Shown here: positions 1-8,275 of the stretch, one piece after another | Layout: every line of letters starts with the position of its first letter | How positions within the stretch are numbered: position 1 is the first letter of the stretch | Source: UBA1162 sp049513695 | GTDB taxonomy: Bacteria; Chloroflexota; Dehalococcoidia; GIF9; UBA5629 | DNA length: 22,851 nt | Reading direction: 5' to 3' | NCBI GenBank assembly: GCA_049513695.1 | Contig: JBEKVW010000028.1 | Coordinates: forward strand, 1 to 22,851 | The notes under the pieces: model-generated | Seen by the model: the letters and a program-made list of their open reading frames with translations, nothing else | What the model was told of the DNA's origin: nothing | Database searches by the model: none | Translations under genes and position numbers: made by a program

Positions 1-515
1 TATACCATGTGCCCGATGCGAGGTTGATAGGTATTGTTACATGGCAGAGTATTTTGGCCTTTATAAAGCGCGCCGGCACCATTATCCTGGCCGTCTCGCT
101 GGTCGTCTGGCTGCTAGGGATAATACCCAACAGCAACATCAATGACAGTATCCTCTCGCAATTCGGAAAAATGATAGAACCGGCGGGACGGTTGATGGGT
201 CTTAACTGGCAGATGATGGTGGCGCTTTTAACCAGCTTCATAGCTAAGGAAAATACCATAGCTACCCTGGGTGTGTTATTGGGTGGTAATGGGGGAGACC
301 TTTCTCAGCAGCTCAAGCAAATCATGACCCCTGCCGCAGTGCTTTCCTTTCTTGTTTTTCAGGTGCTTTTTATACCCTGCGTGGCGACGGTTGCCGCTAT
401 CAAACAGGAGACCGGGGGCTGGCGCTGGCCGCTTTTCAGCGTAGCCTTTCAGCTTATACTATCGTTTGCAGGCGCTATTTTAATATATCAAATAGCGCGT
501 TTGACCGGCTTTTAA
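1..515 (+). CDS. feoB: Ferrous iron transport protein B, C-terminal part (5' end outside window)
   Basis: The frame is open from the window edge and ends at TAA 515, leaving about 170 residues. They hold several hydrophobic helices and the segment FIAKENTIATLGVLL, which fits the C-terminal permease core of FeoB; a second conserved stretch is FIPCVATVAAIKQETG near the end. FeoB is the GTP-dependent inner-membrane Fe(II) transporter; its N-terminal G domain would lie upstream of the window. The GTG at position 9 is internal, not the start. The identification rests on overall likeness of the permease tail. There is no sign of decay in what can be seen. Confidence 0.85.
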   Translation, partial: YHVPDARLIGIVTWQSILAFIKRAGTIILAVSLVVWLLGIIPNSNINDSILSQFGKMIEPAGRLMGLNWQMMVALLTSFIAKENTIATLGVLLGGNGGDLSQQLKQIMTPAAVLSFLVFQVLFIPCVATVAAIKQETGGWRWPLFSVAFQLILSFAGAILIYQIARLTGF

Positions 516-527
516 ATGGTACATTAA

Positions 528-557
528 TTGTACGTCTTTATTATAACGCTCTAAAAT
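528..557 (+). promoter_or_regulatory. Candidate promoter of the surface protein gene, leaderless geometry
   Basis: TTGTAC (528-533), an 18-nt spacer and TAAAAT (552-557). The expected transcription start, about 7 nt downstream, coincides with the ATG at 565, and no Shine-Dalgarno sequence precedes that ATG, so the mRNA may be leaderless. Both boxes are imperfect, so this is a candidate only. Confidence 0.4.
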
Positions 558-564
558 AGTATTA

Positions 565-2316
565 ATGGGTCATACACTCAAACGCTGGGGGCCTGCATTT
601 AAATTCACAATTCTTCGCTTGATAGGGATATTTGCCACCATCATTGTCAGTATCCTCTTTACATGTCAGGCAGTTCAGGCCGATTCCCCATCATGTATCA
701 GTCACCAGTATCTTGGCACAGTCAAACACAACGGCGTGCCCGTTGGCCAGGGTTACACGGTATATGCTCTAGTTAATGGGGAACAGGTTGCATCAACCAC
801 GACGGACTCCAACGGTCAATGGGGTTATACCGAACCGTTTATTGTTAGTGCGCCTTCAGGCAGTTTTGTGGAATTCTATGTCAGTGGAGAATACCAGGGT
901 AAAGCCGCAAGTTGTATAGCCGGACCATCAACAAAACTGGACTTCACGGTGTCCGTTTTAACAGCACCCAACACTTCTAATGCTACTGCTAATACGGGTA
1001 CTACCATAACCGCCAATATCCTGGGACGGGCAGACTCGCTTCCTCTTAATAACGGTTTGCTTGCAGTGGCTAAAAAGCTCAGCAGCGCCGACGGAAGGAT
1101 TAGCCTGAGCTTTTCGGTTAATGCGGCCGTAACCACCAATGGAGCAACCTTAATTACCCTCGGTGCCCAAGCGTCGCCACCGGTACCACCGCCGGGTGTA
1201 AAACTTATTCAGGCCTACGGTTTTTCTCCAGATAATTTTACTGTTAGCCCTGCGGCATCCGTAACCTTAAAATACGATTCGGCCAGTCTGCCGTCGCAGG
1301 TTGACGAGTCCAACCTTTATATAGCGCAGTGGAATGGTGTCACCTGGATACCGCTTTCATCGACGGTCAACACTATTGCCAAAACTGTTGCTGCACAGCT
1401 AAAGTCTTTATCCACCATTGCCATTTTAGGCAAAGTCAATCCGCCGCGCCCGCCCCAGGTGATTAGCACCTTTATCTTAGGCAAGGCCGATAATATCACC
1501 GTCAACAACGGCATACTTACTGCCGCCAGGGATTTAGAGAGCTCAGATGGCAAGATCAGGCTGGATTTTGTTGATAATACTACTTTAAATCTTAACGGCG
1601 GTCAGCAAATAACTGTCCTTCAAATGGCTTCCCCACCGGCGTCTCCGGCCGGCTCCGGTGTGATCGCTGCTTATAGCTTTGGACCGGACAATAGCAGCTT
1701 TAATCCACCGCTTACCCTTACGATCAAATATGATACGTCGGAAATTCAGCGTGATATGACGGAGTCCGGCCTTTACATCGCGGCCTTTACTCCTTCTGAA
1801 AACTGGACCCCGCTGCTGTCTACAGTGGATACTCTGAATAAAAAAGTCACCTGTCAAATAACTCATTTTTCTGTATACGCATTATTAGGTGAAGAGATCG
1901 CTGCCGAATTACCTGCTACAGCAGCATTCACAACCTCTGATCTGACAATAATTCCACAAACGTCCAATGCAGGGGGGACTATTACCATATCTGCCAGGCT
2001 AGTCAACAATGACGCCATAGAGGCTACCCATGAAGTTGTTCTCAAGGTAAATGATACAGAGGAGGCTCGCAAAAAAGTCACACTTCCAGGCGGCGGCTCC
2101 CAGACTGTTAGCTTCACATTGACCAGGAACGAGCCGGGCATTTACGCGGCGGCCATAGATAACCTGACTGCCTCTTTTAGTGTAAAGGCGGTTGCACTTC
2201 AGAAGGATCAGGCAACCCAATCCGGCTTTCCCATACTGGCGGCGATCGCTTTTTGCGCGTTGCTGGTGGTAATATTCGTCCTCGTACAAATCGTGAAACA
2301 AAGATCGCGCTATTGA
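565..2316 (+). CDS. Secreted, membrane-anchored surface protein with duplicated domain
   Basis: The 583-aa protein has an N-terminal signal peptide (hydrophobic residues about 14-38, ending near AVQA), a carboxypeptidase-regulatory-like beta domain (about 45-135), and two tandem copies of a domain of roughly 145 residues. The copies lie at about 147-291 and 300-443. Each begins ILG(R/K)AD...NNG, has an ASPP segment, a Y(G/S)F(S/G)PDN motif, (L/I)KYD, LYIA and a WxPL...STV motif. A CARDB-like adhesive domain (about 455-545) and one C-terminal TM helix with a basic tail (about 552-583) follow. It is probably displayed on the outer face of the membrane. Such proteins are common in Dehalococcoidia and methanogens; the ligand is unknown. 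No Shine-Dalgarno is visible before ATG 565; a promoter candidate sits directly upstream. Confidence 0.75.
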   Translation: MGHTLKRWGPAFKFTILRLIGIFATIIVSILFTCQAVQADSPSCISHQYLGTVKHNGVPVGQGYTVYALVNGEQVASTTTDSNGQWGYTEPFIVSAPSGSFVEFYVSGEYQGKAASCIAGPSTKLDFTVSVLTAPNTSNATANTGTTITANILGRADSLPLNNGLLAVAKKLSSADGRISLSFSVNAAVTTNGATLITLGAQASPPVPPPGVKLIQAYGFSPDNFTVSPAASVTLKYDSASLPSQVDESNLYIAQWNGVTWIPLSSTVNTIAKTVAAQLKSLSTIAILGKVNPPRPPQVISTFILGKADNITVNNGILTAARDLESSDGKIRLDFVDNTTLNLNGGQQITVLQMASPPASPAGSGVIAAYSFGPDNSSFNPPLTLTIKYDTSEIQRDMTESGLYIAAFTPSENWTPLLSTVDTLNKKVTCQITHFSVYALLGEEIAAELPATAAFTTSDLTIIPQTSNAGGTITISARLVNNDAIEATHEVVLKVNDTEEARKKVTLPGGGSQTVSFTLTRNEPGIYAAAIDNLTASFSVKAVALQKDQATQSGFPILAAIAFCALLVVIFVLVQIVKQRSRY

Positions 2317-2353
2317 TCCGGAATCTGTTGTTTGCAGAAAGGAGAAAAGAATT

Positions 2354-2611
2354 TTGACCTGGCAAGAAGTACTTGGATTCGGCGGTGGCTTGTTCATAAC
2401 AATGGGCATTGTTCCTCAGGTATGGCGCCTGTTCAAATTGAAGAGCGCTCGTGAAATAAGCCTGTCCTTCACCCTGCTGTTTCTGGCGGGAGGCCTCTGC
2501 TGGCTGGCTTATGGTATTTCTTTGGGGCTGATGCCGATGATCATCTGGAATGCCATTTCCTCGGCTCTAATGTGCATAATGCTGTTTGCCAAACTGAAGT
2601 ACGGCAAATAA
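2354..2611 (+). CDS. PQ-loop / SemiSWEET-like small membrane protein
   Basis: The 85-aa protein has three hydrophobic helices and a single PQ motif at residues 21-22 (GIVPQVWRLFKLKSA), the layout of one half of a SWEET/PQ-loop transporter; SemiSWEETs act as dimers. The start is TTG at 2354, chosen because GGAG (2341-2344) lies 9 nt upstream and residues MTWQEVLGFGGG lead straight into helix 1. It begins 37 nt after the surface protein gene and may be cotranscribed with it. The substrate (sugar or other small solute) cannot be told from sequence. Confidence 0.8.
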   Translation: MTWQEVLGFGGGLFITMGIVPQVWRLFKLKSAREISLSFTLLFLAGGLCWLAYGISLGLMPMIIWNAISSALMCIMLFAKLKYGK

Positions 2612-2779
2612 CGGATTTCTGTGATAGCACATGCCTCAAATTACCGGTATCAACAAGGTTGGTTTCCAGTTCAAAACCATATCATATTTTTAGTTCTTTG
2701 GAGTTGCCGATTTTGCAATAATGCCGATCACGTCGCTATAATGGCAATGGGGCAATATAGAAAAGGCACATACTTAAGA

Positions 2780-3436
2780 GTGAAAATGCAGCACACATTT
2801 CCGTGTTATAGATGCGGCACCCACAATATTATCGGGGTAAAGACCTGTAATACTTGTTACAGTCCTTTCTATTATAATTGCCCGCATTGCAGCGCCTGGG
2901 TTGATAATACTTTTATCAATTGCCCTTCTTGCCGCAATGATCTTAATTGGCCGGTAGCGGTTTCCACGGACGGTGATACCATGTACGGCGCGACTAATAT
3001 TAAATACGGTCACACCGGAGGTCATGGCAAAAGGAGCGCCTGGCCTGCGGTTTTGCTTTCGGTGCTGGGAGCGATAGCGTTTTTAGCTATTCCTATCAGC
3101 CTGGCAGCCAGCAATTCGCTTTCACCTAAAACTGCTGTCAATCAATCAAGCACCGGGTCAGCCGGTACTTCGCAGGCAGTCCATCCGGCACAGCTTTATA
3201 GCCCCAGTCCGAATGCAACACCGACGCCGGACATTTCGCAGACGCCGAATATTTCACCGTCAGCGGATACGATTTACTCCAGCACGTACAGTACAATACC
3301 TAGTCCGTCTAGTTCCACTTTATATATCGCACCCGGCTCCTATAATCCAGGAGCCAGTGCCTATTTGAGGAGTATATATCCCAATTGGGGAGTATGTGTC
3401 GGGGGCAGCTGCAGCCGCTTTACCCAGAGCCAGTAG
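2780..3436 (+). CDS. Double zinc-ribbon protein with one TM helix and a Ser/Pro/Thr-rich tail
   Basis: Near the N-terminus are four CxxC pairs (CYRC, CNTC, CPHC, CPSC), making two zinc ribbons. After a linker comes one TM helix (AWPAVLLSVLGAIAFLAIPI) and then about 110 residues rich in Ser, Pro, Thr and Asn, ending in a Cys-Gly segment. The likely topology is zinc ribbons in the cytoplasm and the low-complexity tail outside. The start is uncertain: GTG 2780 (chosen) or ATG 2786 sit directly before the first ribbon, whereas the frame is open up to 2621 and ATGs at 2741 and 2747 are possible. Function unknown; the layout resembles zinc-ribbon membrane sensors or scaffolds. It converges on hypA. 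Confidence 0.65.
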   Translation: MKMQHTFPCYRCGTHNIIGVKTCNTCYSPFYYNCPHCSAWVDNTFINCPSCRNDLNWPVAVSTDGDTMYGATNIKYGHTGGHGKRSAWPAVLLSVLGAIAFLAIPISLAASNSLSPKTAVNQSSTGSAGTSQAVHPAQLYSPSPNATPTPDISQTPNISPSADTIYSSTYSTIPSPSSSTLYIAPGSYNPGASAYLRSIYPNWGVCVGGSCSRFTQSQ

Positions 3437-3455
3437 CTGCCGGCCCCCGTGTCTG

Positions 3456-3812
3456 TTAAACTACCTCGATACCCTCGATGCGGAACTCGGTGCCCGAAAT
3501 CAGCGTGTAATTTTTTGTCGAACAGCTCGGACAGGTAATCTCCTCATCGTACATACGTTGCCTATCGACTTCAAATTCGGTGCCGCACCTGCGGCAACTT
3601 AATACAATGGGGTTTACGATGACCAGAATTTCAGCCTCTTCTGCCATCGTCCCCTTACGGATGAAGTTGAAGTAGTACTGAATCCATTCCTTGTTGATGT
3701 CACGCAGTGCACCAACGCGCAGGACAATGGTGACAACTTTTTGCGAATTGGCCTGTTGGGCATATGTCACAGCCGTATTCAGTATATCTTGCACCAGAGA
3801 AAGCTCATGCAT
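3456..3812 (-). CDS. hypA: HypA-family nickel metallochaperone (hydrogenase maturation)
   Basis: At 118 aa it has the usual HypA length. The N-terminal MHE (His2 binds nickel in the family) is present, as are both halves of the zinc site, C73xxC76 and C94xxC97. HypA delivers Ni(II) to HypB and the large subunit of NiFe-hydrogenases. The start ATG at 3812 is fixed by the need for MHE, although no good Shine-Dalgarno precedes it. No other hydrogenase genes are in the window. It lies just downstream of a decayed HMG-CoA-synthase-like gene on the same strand, so its original operon context may have been changed by the deletion there. Confidence 0.9.
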   Translation of the reverse strand: MHELSLVQDILNTAVTYAQQANSQKVVTIVLRVGALRDINKEWIQYYFNFIRKGTMAEEAEILVIVNPIVLSCRRCGTEFEVDRQRMYDEEITCPSCSTKNYTLISGTEFRIEGIEVV

Positions 3813-3832
3813 AGCTTGTGGTCATGTCAGCG

Positions 3833-4463
3833 CTATGATTTAGTCTGCGCCTGCCTGGTCCTGTCGACCTCCTCTTTTTCACGCCCCATCCTTTCCTGGT
3901 TATCAAAAAACTTGTCATCCTGTGGGAGCTCGCCAAAGGTCAATGATCTCATCATAGACAGTGTCCATCACGTCAATGCTGGCAATAACCTTAGTATCGC
4001 CCAATTGCAGGGCAGCTGCCCCATCGCCGAACTCCATTTCCTTTGAACCATTGGGATAGGACAAGCGCATATCAGCTGAGCAGACCAAAGCCTCTTTTTT
4101 TTGATTTGCCCTTAAACTGTCAAAGGCGATCCTAACCGCCCCCATACCCCCTCGCAGGGAATTGCCAATATCCATTGTAAAAGTTTCTCGACCCACATCT
4201 ATTGCCCTGGCTATAACGGCGGCTGATTGTTTTTCTTTATAGGGGAAGGTGGTTGAGGCAAAATAAAGGCTATCTATTTTTTTAGGGTCAAAGCCTGTGA
4301 TGCAATCACGGCAGGCTGCGACTGCCATGGTCAGGCTATCCTCATCATAATTTGCTATTGCCTTTTCACCGGATAGCGGTGCTCTACTCCACACCCGCTC
4401 GATTTCAGATCGACAAAGACGATGTATAGGAACATACGCGCCATATGATGTTATACCTAACAT
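3833..4463 (-). pseudogene. HMG-CoA-synthase-like (thiolase-fold) gene, frameshifted and truncated
   Basis: The first 182 codons (ATG 4463, GGAGG at 4468-4472) read as the N-terminal half of the prokaryotic hydroxymethylglutaryl-CoA-synthase-like family: MLGITSYGAYVP, YDEDSLTMAVAA, LYFASTTFP and FGDGAAAL are visible. The frame stops at 3915 after DLWRAPTG. A shift near 3930 restores a plausible continuation (LPQDDKFFDNQERMGRE), which runs only about 25 more codons to TAG at 3833. Intact members are about twice as long, so the second thiolase half is missing. At the position of the catalytic Cys there is NSLRGG (Ser102), so even the ancestor may not have been a classical synthase. It lies in an acyl-CoA gene block, downstream of the dehydrogenase. 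Confidence 0.75.
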
Positions 4464-4564
4464 AAATCCTCCGTAATTAGATCATTTTGTAACAACGACA
4501 GTATCGGGAAGCTCTCTCCTTCCACCATGGATAGAACGTGGGTAAATCCCGAAATAGACGCCAA

Positions 4565-5728
4565 TCACATTTGGTAGTCGCCGAAAAGGTCCCTTGAGAT
4601 GATGAATTTCATCATTTGGTGCGTTCCTTGTGCAAAGGACCATATCCTGGCGTCGCGGTACATTCTTTCAACTATATGTCCTTGCGCACAGCCCCATCCG
4701 CCATGTATTTCCATAGTTATACTGGCAGCGTCGAGCATGATTTCAGTGGCAAGCGCTTTAGCCTTAGCTGTCTCTACCGTATTTTTCTTTCCCTGATCGT
4801 GCAGCCAAGCGGCCTGGTAGTTGAGCAACCTGGCAGCGTCGATCCTAGCGGCCAACTCTGCCAATGGAAAGCTCAGCGCCTGTCGGTGGAACAATTCCTT
4901 ACCGAATGTCTTCCTGGACTTGGCATACTTTACCGCTTCCTCTAGGCACGCCCTGGCTGCGCCCAAGAATGCCGCAGTCAGCGTAGTTCTGGTTGCGTCA
5001 AGTGTCTTCAATGCGTAACTGAGTCCTCTCCCTTCTTTGCCTATCAGGTTTTCCACGGGAATAAAGCAATCGGTGAACAGCAGCTCCTCATCCTGATGTC
5101 CTCTCAACCCCATGCATGGTACTCTCGCCGTGACTTTGAACCCGGGAGTATCGGTTGGGAATACAAAAGCGCTGATTCCCCTGGACCCTTTGCTAGGGTC
5201 CGTAGTTGCAAAGAGGACAATGTAAGAGGACTCATGAGCAAAACTTATGTAGCGCTTTCTTCCATTTATAATATAGCCATCTTTGATCTGCTCGGCCCGG
5301 CATTGAATGCCGGCGCCATCCGAGCCCATGCCGGGCTCCGTTAGGCCGTAACAGCACATTTTCTCACCGGTCGCTATTGTCGGCAGGTATCTCTTCTTGA
5401 GCTCCTCTGTACCATGATTAACGATTGCAAGAGTTCCAAGACCTGCTATTTCGAATAGTACCGAGCAAACAGGGCTTTTCCCTACGGCTGCAATTTCCTC
5501 GGTGAGTATAATGTCGTCGAGCAACTTCAATTCGGTGCCACCGTACTCCGGTGGAATGTGCATTCCGGTGTATCTGTACGGTTCACGAGACATCGCCTGC
5601 CACACTGCCTTTACACCGTCATCATTCTTATCTATCTCGGTCGCCCTTGGCAGTATCTCCCTTTGAGCAAATTCGGCAGCCTGTGCGCATAGTTTCCGCT
5701 GATGCTCAGTAAGTTCAAAGCTGATCAT
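4565..5728 (-). CDS. Acyl-CoA dehydrogenase family flavoprotein
   Basis: 387 aa, the full family length, with the N-terminal helical domain, the middle FAD/acyl-CoA domain (YGLTEPGMGSDGAG about 127-140, GYIINGRKRYISFA about 151-164) and the C-terminal helical domain (GWGCAQGHIVERMYRDARI). It would oxidise an acyl-CoA to the 2-enoyl-CoA and pass electrons to ETF. The catalytic base is unusual: in the motif that normally reads YEGT the protein has AQGT, with Gln367 where the SCAD/MCAD-type Glu lies, and the alternative Glu site of isovaleryl-CoA dehydrogenases is Thr246. The start ATG 5728 is preceded by AAAGGGTGG. It is flanked by an acyl-CoA ligase upstream and a broken HMG-CoA-synthase-like gene downstream, suggesting a short acid or branched-acid pathway. 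Confidence 0.9.
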   Translation of the reverse strand: MISFELTEHQRKLCAQAAEFAQREILPRATEIDKNDDGVKAVWQAMSREPYRYTGMHIPPEYGGTELKLLDDIILTEEIAAVGKSPVCSVLFEIAGLGTLAIVNHGTEELKKRYLPTIATGEKMCCYGLTEPGMGSDGAGIQCRAEQIKDGYIINGRKRYISFAHESSYIVLFATTDPSKGSRGISAFVFPTDTPGFKVTARVPCMGLRGHQDEELLFTDCFIPVENLIGKEGRGLSYALKTLDATRTTLTAAFLGAARACLEEAVKYAKSRKTFGKELFHRQALSFPLAELAARIDAARLLNYQAAWLHDQGKKNTVETAKAKALATEIMLDAASITMEIHGGWGCAQGHIVERMYRDARIWSFAQGTHQMMKFIISRDLFGDYQM

Positions 5729-5941
5729 TTTGCCACCCTTTATAAATGTAATTATCGTCCTATGTGCAGGAAAATCCTATGTTACGTCAGTATATGAGAA
5801 AATGCAAATACAATTTTGGCGGTTTTATAGGTATTTCAACAGAAGGGTCGTGCCGCCGAAACCCGCAAAACCTACCGCGCCGTATTGCCAAGAGATGTAT
5901 TGGTCACGGATATCCTTCTTCTATTATTTAGAAATGCGTTA

Positions 5942-7924
5942 TCACTGTTGCTGGACTTTGAATTTACTTATCGCTTCTTTTATCTCATCCACCGAGGCTT
6001 CTTCTTCGATGGTGGAGATGTCGCCCAGGTCTTTATTCATGAGCAGGGCCTTGATCACGCGTCGCATGATCTTGCCGCTGCGGGTCTTGGGCAGCATGTG
6101 GATAAAGACGATGTCCTTCATGACCACGATGGGCCCCATTTCCTTTCTGATGTGGTTGATCAGCTCTTTCTTTAGCTCGTCGCTGGCCTGGAAGCCGGAC
6201 CTTAACACCACGAAGGCGCTGGCAACCTCGCCGCGAAGTTCGTCGGGAACGCCGGTCACGGCCGCCTCAACTACGGCGGGATGCGACACAAGGGCATTCT
6301 CAACCTCTATTGTGCCTATCCGGTGAGCGGCGATCTTTATGACCTCGTCAGCACGGCCGGCAAACCAGATGTAGCCGTCGGCGTCACGTTCGGCGGCGTC
6401 GCCGGCGTAGTACATGCCTTTGGTGCCGACCCTGGCCTCCCAGTAGTCGGTCTTATAGCGCTCTGGATCGCCCCAGAGCATGGGCGTCAGACCGGGGAAG
6501 GGCTTCTTTATGACAAGGATGCCTTTCTCTCCTGCTCCCAGCGAGCGGCCGTCCTTCTCATCAACAACGTCGGCTATAACGCCAGGTGTGGGGAAGGCGG
6601 CAGAACCCGGCTTGATGGGCGCCATGCCCAGGCCGTAGGGATTGCCGACAATGGCGCCGGAGGTCTCGGTCTGCCACATATGGTCGATAACCGGTATCCT
6701 ATTCTCAAAAACGTCCTCCTGGAACCATTTCCAGGCTGCCGGGTTGAGCGTTTCACCAGCGCAGACCACCCTCTTCACGCTGCTCAGATCATGCTTGCGC
6801 GACGGGCCGGTGCCGAACCTGGCCAGCGCGCGTATGCCGGTGGGCGACGTGAAAATGCCGGTAACACGATTGCGCTCGATCATGTCAAACCACATGTCGT
6901 CACGCGGGTAGTCTGGCGTGCCCTCATACAAAATGGATGTGGCGCCGTGCAGTAGCGGGCCGTAGACGTTATAGCTGTGGCCGACGATCCAGCCGATGTC
7001 GGATGTGGAAAGCCAGATATCGTCGCCGCTCAAGTTGTAGATCCACTTCCCCATGGAATACACGTAAATCTGGTAGCCACCGTGGTTCTGCACGGTCACC
7101 TTGGGCCTAGCCGTGGTGCCTGAGGTCGGGAGGAGGAAGAGCGTCTCGTTGGACTCCATCTCGACATAGTCTCCGCTTTGACCCGCCCCCTTGGCCAGGA
7201 AGTCTTTCCAGAATATATCCCTGCCGGCTTTCATGGGGATGTCCTTGTCTTCCGGCATATCGAGGACCACGGCGTGGTTGAATTTATGCCCGGCTGGGAG
7301 CCTAGCTATGGCATCATCCACCATTTCTTTGAGAAGTACCGGATTGCCGCGTCGGTACGAGCGGGCCTTGCATACAACGAATTCGGCTCCACTAAGCTCA
7401 ACCCTATCGGCGATTGCCCTTGGTGAAAAGCCTGCGAAGATGACCACGTGCACGGCGCCAATGCGGGCGCAGGCCAGCATCATCGCTGCGGCTTCGATGC
7501 TCATAGGCATATAAATCGCCACCCGGCCGCCTTTCTGGACACCTATACCCCGCAGGGCTGCGGCATACCCTTTTACAATGTTGAGCAATTGGATATAGGT
7601 TACCGTCCTGATCTCGCCGGTATCCCCGGCCTCGAAGATGAAGGCTGCTTTGGAGCCTTTGCCCATTTTCACCTTGAAATCCAGGGCGTTGTAGCAGATA
7701 TTAGTCTTGCCGCCCACATACCATTTGAAGGTGGGATAATTCTGTTCCAGCACCTTGTCCCATTTCTTAAACCAGTGAATATCGTGCCTTGCGCTTAGAG
7801 CCGCCTCCTCCCAGAACTCCTCCAGATTGTCTTCTGCTTTCTTGTAAAAGGCCTGTACGTGCGGCGGAAGCATACTTGCCGGGCCGCGTATTTCCATACT
7901 CTTTGTATTGCCTATTCTAGCCAT
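5942..7924 (-). CDS. acs: Acetyl-CoA-synthetase-like AMP-forming acyl-CoA ligase
   Basis: 660 aa, the length of ACS-type ligases, which make acyl-CoA from a short acid, ATP and CoA through an acyl-adenylate. Visible are the ACS N-terminal region (EEFWEEAA...HWFKKWDKVLEQNYPTF), the adenylate motif MWQTETSG with Trp417 (the residue that limits the pocket to acetate or propionate), the hinge YAGDAAERDADGY (Asp509), FAGRADEVIK (Arg523), and PKTRSGKIMRR with catalytic Lys618, which is also the usual acetylation site. The phosphate loop, residues 267-275, reads TSGTTARPK instead of the usual TSGxTGxPK, and the A8 motif has AAHR instead of SGHR. SD AAGGAGG lies 11 nt before ATG. The substrate is probably acetate or propionate; a sister specificity is possible. 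Confidence 0.88.
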   Translation of the reverse strand: MARIGNTKSMEIRGPASMLPPHVQAFYKKAEDNLEEFWEEAALSARHDIHWFKKWDKVLEQNYPTFKWYVGGKTNICYNALDFKVKMGKGSKAAFIFEAGDTGEIRTVTYIQLLNIVKGYAAALRGIGVQKGGRVAIYMPMSIEAAAMMLACARIGAVHVVIFAGFSPRAIADRVELSGAEFVVCKARSYRRGNPVLLKEMVDDAIARLPAGHKFNHAVVLDMPEDKDIPMKAGRDIFWKDFLAKGAGQSGDYVEMESNETLFLLPTSGTTARPKVTVQNHGGYQIYVYSMGKWIYNLSGDDIWLSTSDIGWIVGHSYNVYGPLLHGATSILYEGTPDYPRDDMWFDMIERNRVTGIFTSPTGIRALARFGTGPSRKHDLSSVKRVVCAGETLNPAAWKWFQEDVFENRIPVIDHMWQTETSGAIVGNPYGLGMAPIKPGSAAFPTPGVIADVVDEKDGRSLGAGEKGILVIKKPFPGLTPMLWGDPERYKTDYWEARVGTKGMYYAGDAAERDADGYIWFAGRADEVIKIAAHRIGTIEVENALVSHPAVVEAAVTGVPDELRGEVASAFVVLRSGFQASDELKKELINHIRKEMGPIVVMKDIVFIHMLPKTRSGKIMRRVIKALLMNKDLGDISTIEEEASVDEIKEAISKFKVQQQ

Positions 7925-8275
7925 CTGCGCGAAATCCTCCTTATTGCCTATTATTGTTTGATCTTTCTATGACATTATCCTAGGTACCTGTGACCTTACC
8001 GCACGTTATAGTCCACTGCATAGTAAGGTTTTCTCGGTTTTGTGAACGTATTGCTTTGGTTAGATTTATCCATTCCAACTCATATCTAACCAAATTTCCT
8101 GATTATACCATGAGGAGTATCTACCATCCCATTTTGCCGCCACTCGTTTTGACGAAGTCTTTACAACCACATCCCAAAATGAGCCCGTTAAAAAAATTGG
8201 TTAGCTACCCGTTAGCTTTTTTGGAAGAGTGTACCTTATGGTATGTTTTGTTTGTGGCAATTTAGCTTCATAAAA
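7925..8275. other. Intergenic region without a convincing gene
   Basis: About 350 bp between the acyl-CoA ligase start and tRNA-Ile. A 91-codon frame on the plus strand (7990-8265) has no family likeness, and I see no case for it being a gene. The region holds the leader of the ligase gene and a perfect 11-bp inverted repeat, listed separately. A weak AT-rich stem, AGCTA/TAGCT, with flanking A and T runs near 8193-8223 might end tRNA-Ile transcription. Confidence 0.5.
8055..8094. repeat. Perfect 11-bp inverted repeat, 18-nt loop
   Basis: TTTGGTTAGAT (8055-8065) and ATCTAACCAAA (8084-8094) are exact reverse complements. They lie about 130 bp upstream of the acyl-CoA ligase start. The repeat has no T tract, so it is more likely an operator or structured leader than a terminator. 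No regulator is identified. Confidence 0.6.

Noticed and set aside
3397..3455. GC-rich imperfect inverted repeat (CGGGGG...CAGCT) at the zinc-ribbon/hypA convergence
   Set aside because: It has a 4-nt bulge, a loop of nearly 30 nt and no T tract, so I do not call it a terminator.
4464..4564. Short minus-strand frames between the dehydrogenase and the HMG-CoA-synthase-like pseudogene
   Set aside because: About 25 codons in each of two frames, no recognisable domain; could be remnant sequence, but there is not enough to call.
5885..7798. Several plus-strand ORFs of 80-220 codons across the acyl-CoA ligase gene
   Set aside because: They are antisense shadows of a well-supported gene with complete motifs on the minus strand.
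7990..8265. 91-codon ORF upstream of tRNA-Ile
   Set aside because: No SD, no family likeness, and it spans a palindrome; probably chance.
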